From: Oscillospiraceae bacterium
GTDB lineage: Bacteria; Bacillota; Clostridia; Oscillospirales; UBA929
Direction of reading: 5' to 3'
DNA length: 15,663 nt
Assembly (NCBI GenBank): GCA_009777435.1
Contig: WRLW01000009.1
Coordinates: 1 to 15,663 of the forward strand
The first letter of the stretch is position 1. Each line of letters begins with the position of its first letter. A program made the position numbers and the translations under genes. Under the pieces are notes generated by a model that did no database searches, was not told the DNA's origin, and saw only the letters and a program-made list of their open reading frames with translations. Positions 13,164 through 15,663 of this stretch are shown here, in pieces.

Positions 13164-14243
13164 TTAGCGGATAAGGGACAGCACGTTCTGCGGCAGTTGG
13201 TTGGCCTGGGCGAGCATCGCGGTCGCGGCCTGGTTCAGGATGTTGTCCTTCGTGAAGGTCATCATCTCTTTGGCCATGTCTACGTCGCGGATGCGGCTCT
13301 CGGCGGACTGCATGTTCTCGGCTATTGTGTCAAGGTTGCTGACCGTGTGCTCGAGACGGTTCTGCACGGCGCCCAGCTCGGCGCGCATTTCGCTTATCAG
13401 CGCGATACCGGTCTTGGGGCCGTCGTCGGCGGCGACTCTTTCGCCCGATTCGGCGTCTAAGCCGTCGATGACATTGACAAGGCTCTGGAAAGCGCCCGTG
13501 GTGTACTCGCCGGTTACATCGTCGGTCGCCTCGGCGCTGACCGTTCCGTCGTTGGCATAAACTTCAGGAATGAAGCCGGCCTCGGCGGCAAACGGAGCTA
13601 TGCGGTCGGGGTAATCGGTGATGTCTACCCAGAGATCCTCGGTCAGAAGGTCAAGAGCGCCTACGCCCTTCAGGCGGATCTGGATAACGTCGCTGGCCAA
13701 GGTGTTCGCGCCGACCTGCAGGTTCAGAGGCCCCTTAGGAGCGTCGATACCGGTACGGGTCTGGAGTTCCTCACCCCATGTTGAGTTCGCGTAGCTTTGG
13801 GCGTAATCGCCGCTTTCGTCGCTGTAGATGCCCGAGAGGACGTACTTGCCGTTGAATACGGTGGTAGAAGCGATACGGTCAAGCTCAACGCCTAACTGGT
13901 TGATCTCGTTGACGATGGCTTCGCGATCCTCGACTTGGTTGACGTCGTTTGCGCCCTGTACGGCCAGCTCACGGATACGCTGCAGGATGCTGTGGGACTC
14001 TTGCAGAGCGCCCTCAGCCGCCTGTATCAGGGAGATGCCGTCCTGCGCGTTGGCGCTGGCGCGGTTCAAGCCCCTGATTTGCGCGCGCATTTTTTCGGAG
14101 ATAGCCAGACCGGCGGCGTCGTCGCCAGCGCGGTTGATGCGGTAGCCGGAACTGAGTTTTTCGGTGGATTTCGCCTGAGAAGCCTGGTTGATGCCCAGCT
14201 GCCTGTGGGTGTTCAGAGCTACGATGTTGTGTTGGATACGCAT
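13164..14243 (-). CDS. fliC: Flagellin (flagellar filament protein)
   Basis: A 359-residue filament subunit exported by the flagellar type III system. The conserved N-terminal D0/D1 region (about 1-140) begins MRIQHNIVALNTHRQLG and includes KLSSGYRINRAGDDAAGLAIS. The C-terminal D1/D0 region (about 270-359) includes RIRDVDMAKEMM and ends NVLSLIR. The central variable part is only about 130 residues, so the filament surface is compact. Residues 87-96, LQRIRELAVQ, match the D1 segment that TLR5 recognises in immunostimulatory flagellins. ATG 14243 is preceded by AAGGAGG with an 8-nt gap. Isoleucine is almost always ATC here, unlike neighbouring genes, as expected of a highly expressed gene. A sigma-28-like promoter lies about 210 nt upstream. 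No chaperone (FliS), FliW or CsrA gene is adjacent. The symbol could equally be hag. Confidence 0.97.
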   Translation of the reverse strand: MRIQHNIVALNTHRQLGINQASQAKSTEKLSSGYRINRAGDDAAGLAISEKMRAQIRGLNRASANAQDGISLIQAAEGALQESHSILQRIRELAVQGANDVNQVEDREAIVNEINQLGVELDRIASTTVFNGKYVLSGIYSDESGDYAQSYANSTWGEELQTRTGIDAPKGPLNLQVGANTLASDVIQIRLKGVGALDLLTEDLWVDITDYPDRIAPFAAEAGFIPEVYANDGTVSAEATDDVTGEYTTGAFQSLVNVIDGLDAESGERVAADDGPKTGIALISEMRAELGAVQNRLEHTVSNLDTIAENMQSAESRIRDVDMAKEMMTFTKDNILNQAATAMLAQANQLPQNVLSLIR

Positions 14244-14454
14244 TGTATTTTCCTCCTTGAAATGTAGGTCATCGCTTCATGCGATGCCGCTTTATTTATA
14301 ACACAACCGGTTTCCCTCCGCCGTCCGGCTCCTCCCGCCGTTTCCGTCATCACGGCGCCATCGCGGTTCGGGTCTCTTTGCTTGGGGTCTCGCGGCCTTG
14401 GGCCGCCGGTTATATTATCTATGTATCGCGAGCCTTTCCTCGCCCGTGACTATT
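14244..14454 (-). other. Long flagellin leader region
   Basis: This stretch of about 210 nt would be the 5' leader if transcription starts at the sigma-28-like promoter. It holds short inverted repeats: GCGGCC/GGCCGC (14392-14406), GCCGT/ACGGC around 14338-14355, and CATCGC/GCGATG (14270-14286) just upstream of the ribosome binding site. An extended -10 motif TGTTATAAA (14303-14295) could be a second, closer promoter but lacks a -35. No ORF or known riboswitch was recognised. Confidence 0.45.
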
Positions 14455-14481
14455 ATATCGTCGCGCCCGCGCCGGACTTTA
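14455..14481 (-). promoter_or_regulatory. Sigma-28 (SigD)-type promoter of flagellin
   Basis: On the minus strand TAAA (14481-14478) is followed after exactly 15 nt by GACGATAT (14462-14455). The SigD/FliA consensus is TAAA-N15-GCCGATAT/A, so only one -10 base differs. It lies 20 nt past the stop of the upstream DHH gene, on the flagellin strand, where a flagellar late-gene promoter is expected. Confidence 0.65.
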
Positions 14482-14500
14482 GTGAAAATACAAAAATAAT

Positions 14501-15424
14501 TCAAAACGCCATGTCGGCGGCCTTCAGCGCGGCCACTATCTGGCCCAGAACCTCGTCGGCCCTGTCGATATCCACCTGACAGGTGCCCACCTGACGGTGC
14601 CCGCCGCCGCCGTAGCTGAAGCAGAGCTGGCCGATATGCGCCTTGCAGGTGCGGTTAAGCACGCTGTGCCCTATGGCTATGGCCACGTTAAGGCCGGCGC
14701 GCCCGTCCACCACCCAAACCGACACGTTTTGCTCCATGTGCAGACTATAAAGCATAAAGCGGTTGCCCGCCCAAATCGGGCTGACCTGCCTGAGGTCGGT
14801 GATGATAACGTTGTGGTCAACCGTTGTGTATTCGCTCAGCATTTGCTTGAATTTCGCGTCCTGCTCCCAGTACAGCGCGACGCGCTCCTGAACGTCGGGC
14901 ATTTCTAATATCTCGTCAACGCTCATGGTGGAGCAGCAGTCGAGCAGGCGCGCCATAAGCTCGAGGTTGGATATGCGGAAGTTGCGGAACCTGCCAAGCC
15001 CGGTGCGCGGATCCATGATGAAGCCGAGCAGCACGCCGCCCTTTGGGTTTTGTATCTCGTCGGCCTCGAGCTGCCCGGAGTCCACCTTGTCGCAGGCCAG
15101 CACAAGATTTTGAAAATGCGGCATTTTCTCAAGCCCGTTGTAGTATTCATAAATAACGCGCGCGGCGGAGGGCGCGAGGCGGCATTCGCCGGGAGCGGCG
15201 TTGTTTTTGCCCATTCGCTCTATCTCTGTCGCGTGGTGGTCAAACCACATACCGCAGCCGGGTACGAACGGCACGTTGGCCAGCACGTCATTTTGCGTGA
15301 CCGACACTATACCGTCCTGCATGTCCTTTGGATGTACGAAATGCCACGACTCAATGATCCCCAAATGCTTGAGGAGCGCGCCGCATACAAGCCCGTCGAA
15401 ATCCGAACGCGTCAATAAGCGCAT
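14501..15424 (-). CDS. DHH/DHHA1-family phosphoesterase
   Basis: A 307-residue cytoplasmic phosphoesterase of the DHH superfamily, which includes NrnA-type nanoRNases/pAp phosphatases, cyclic-dinucleotide hydrolases and exopolyphosphatases. Metal-binding motifs: D8 and D10 in RSDFDGLVCG, D62-H63-H64 in WFDHHATE, and an Asp in LACDKVDSG. The C-terminal DHHA1 domain has GGGGHRQVG with H276 at the substrate phosphate. Order and spacing fit a stand-alone two-domain enzyme, and nothing suggests a membrane or GGDEF domain as in GdpP. Substrate cannot be decided from sequence by eye; similar proteins are often labelled exopolyphosphatase-like. ATG 15424 has GGGGAGGG 6 nt upstream and its own TTGACA-17-TAAAAT promoter, so it is probably transcribed alone. 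No terminator was seen before the flagellin promoter. Confidence 0.88.
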   Translation of the reverse strand: MRLLTRSDFDGLVCGALLKHLGIIESWHFVHPKDMQDGIVSVTQNDVLANVPFVPGCGMWFDHHATEIERMGKNNAAPGECRLAPSAARVIYEYYNGLEKMPHFQNLVLACDKVDSGQLEADEIQNPKGGVLLGFIMDPRTGLGRFRNFRISNLELMARLLDCCSTMSVDEILEMPDVQERVALYWEQDAKFKQMLSEYTTVDHNVIITDLRQVSPIWAGNRFMLYSLHMEQNVSVWVVDGRAGLNVAIAIGHSVLNRTCKAHIGQLCFSYGGGGHRQVGTCQVDIDRADEVLGQIVAALKAADMAF

Positions 15425-15448
15425 CTGTTTCCCTCCCCTTGTGGATTT

Positions 15449-15477
15449 ATTTTACACTAATATTTCAGGCGTGTCAA
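15449..15477 (-). promoter_or_regulatory. Sigma-A promoter of the DHH phosphoesterase gene
   Basis: TTGACA (15477-15472) and TAAAAT (15454-15449) on the minus strand are exactly 17 nt apart: a perfect -35 and a one-mismatch -10. They lie in the 62-nt gap between the upstream glycosyltransferase-like stop and the DHH start codon. Confidence 0.8.
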
Positions 15478-15486
15478 TTACTATAT

Positions 15487-15663
15487 TTAGTTCAATAAAC
15501 GCTCCATTTCCGCCACCCTCGCGTCCCATGACGCGGCGCGCCCGTATTCGACGCGGCGGCGCGCTCCCGCGCCGCCGCCGGCGGCCTCGTCCAGCGCGCG
15601 CGCGCAGCAGGATACCAACTCCGGCCCGTCGGCGGCCATGTGTATAACGTCGGCGTAATCAAA
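15487..15663 (-). CDS. C-terminal end of a probable glycosyltransferase (cut by window edge)
   Basis: Reading leftward from the last base, a frame is open for 58 codons to TAA at 15487-15489. It has no start in the window, so only the C-terminus is visible. It begins FDYADVIHMAADGPELVSCC and ends ASWDARVAEMERLLN. A Gly-Pro-Glu-x-Val segment followed by an Ala/Arg-rich helix and a terminal SWDxRVxxxExLL stretch is the usual ending of GT1/GT4-type glycosyltransferases. Codon use (GCC/GCG, CGC) fits a real GC-rich gene. The stop is about 10 nt before the DHH gene's -35 box. The family call rests on a short tail and is moderate; the acceptor is unknown. Confidence 0.6.
   Translation of the reverse strand, partial: FDYADVIHMAADGPELVSCCARALDEAAGGGAGARRRVEYGRAASWDARVAEMERLLN

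Noticed and set aside
14244..14454. Cyclic-di-GMP-I (GEMM) riboswitch in the flagellin leader
   Set aside because: Tried because such leaders often precede motility genes, but the conserved GGACGCAAAGCC-type core and receptor helices are not present.

Overview
The window is a GC-rich piece of a motile, Gram-positive-type genome, most likely a Clostridia member (Oscillospirales-like). Grounds: near-consensus GGAGG ribosome binding sites with frequent TTG/GTG starts, a BlaI/M56-peptidase pair, a Clostridia-style histidine kinase, GLUG-repeat surface proteins, a Firmicutes-type flagellin with a sigma-D-like promoter, and mainly ATA isoleucine codons in ordinary genes despite the high GC. No rRNA, tRNA, CRISPR array, transposase or phage gene was seen.

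Left part (1-4371). The 3' end of a GLUG-repeat surface protein overlaps by four bases (ATGA) the start of a CHASE2 sensor adenylate cyclase. The cyclase runs convergently into, and overlaps by 50 bp, a BlaR1-like M56 membrane metallopeptidase that lacks the penicillin-binding sensor. That peptidase is itself coupled by ATGA to a BlaI-type repressor. The blaI promoter (TTGACA-17-TAGAAT) carries a TACA-N2-TGTA operator over its -10 box, so the pair is probably autorepressed.

Middle (4372-8196). A divergent control region leads into an OmpR-type response regulator, an ATGA-coupled histidine kinase and a membrane-anchored HtrA-type serine protease. This looks like an envelope or secretion stress module comparable in layout to CssRS/HtrA or CiaRH/HtrA.

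Right-middle (8197-11773). Glycogen phosphorylase has its own promoter, and the true start is probably a TTG downstream of the longest open frame. It is followed 13 nt later by the most unusual gene here: a CheW-type chemotaxis adaptor with a CZB zinc-binding domain inserted between the two halves of the CheW fold. A 271-nt convergent gap holds three copies of a small palindromic repeat whose stems differ in sequence but keep their pairing, then a terminator.

Right part (11774-15663, all minus strand). In transcription order: the tail of a probable glycosyltransferase (cut by the window edge), a DHH/DHHA1 phosphoesterase with a strong sigma-A promoter, flagellin with a candidate sigma-28 promoter and a leader of about 200 nt, a hairpin-rich spacer, and a secreted protein built from about four degenerate repeats. 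Motility (flagellin, CheW-CZB), carbon storage (GlgP), surface proteins and envelope sensing dominate. Functional links between the blocks are inference from proximity.
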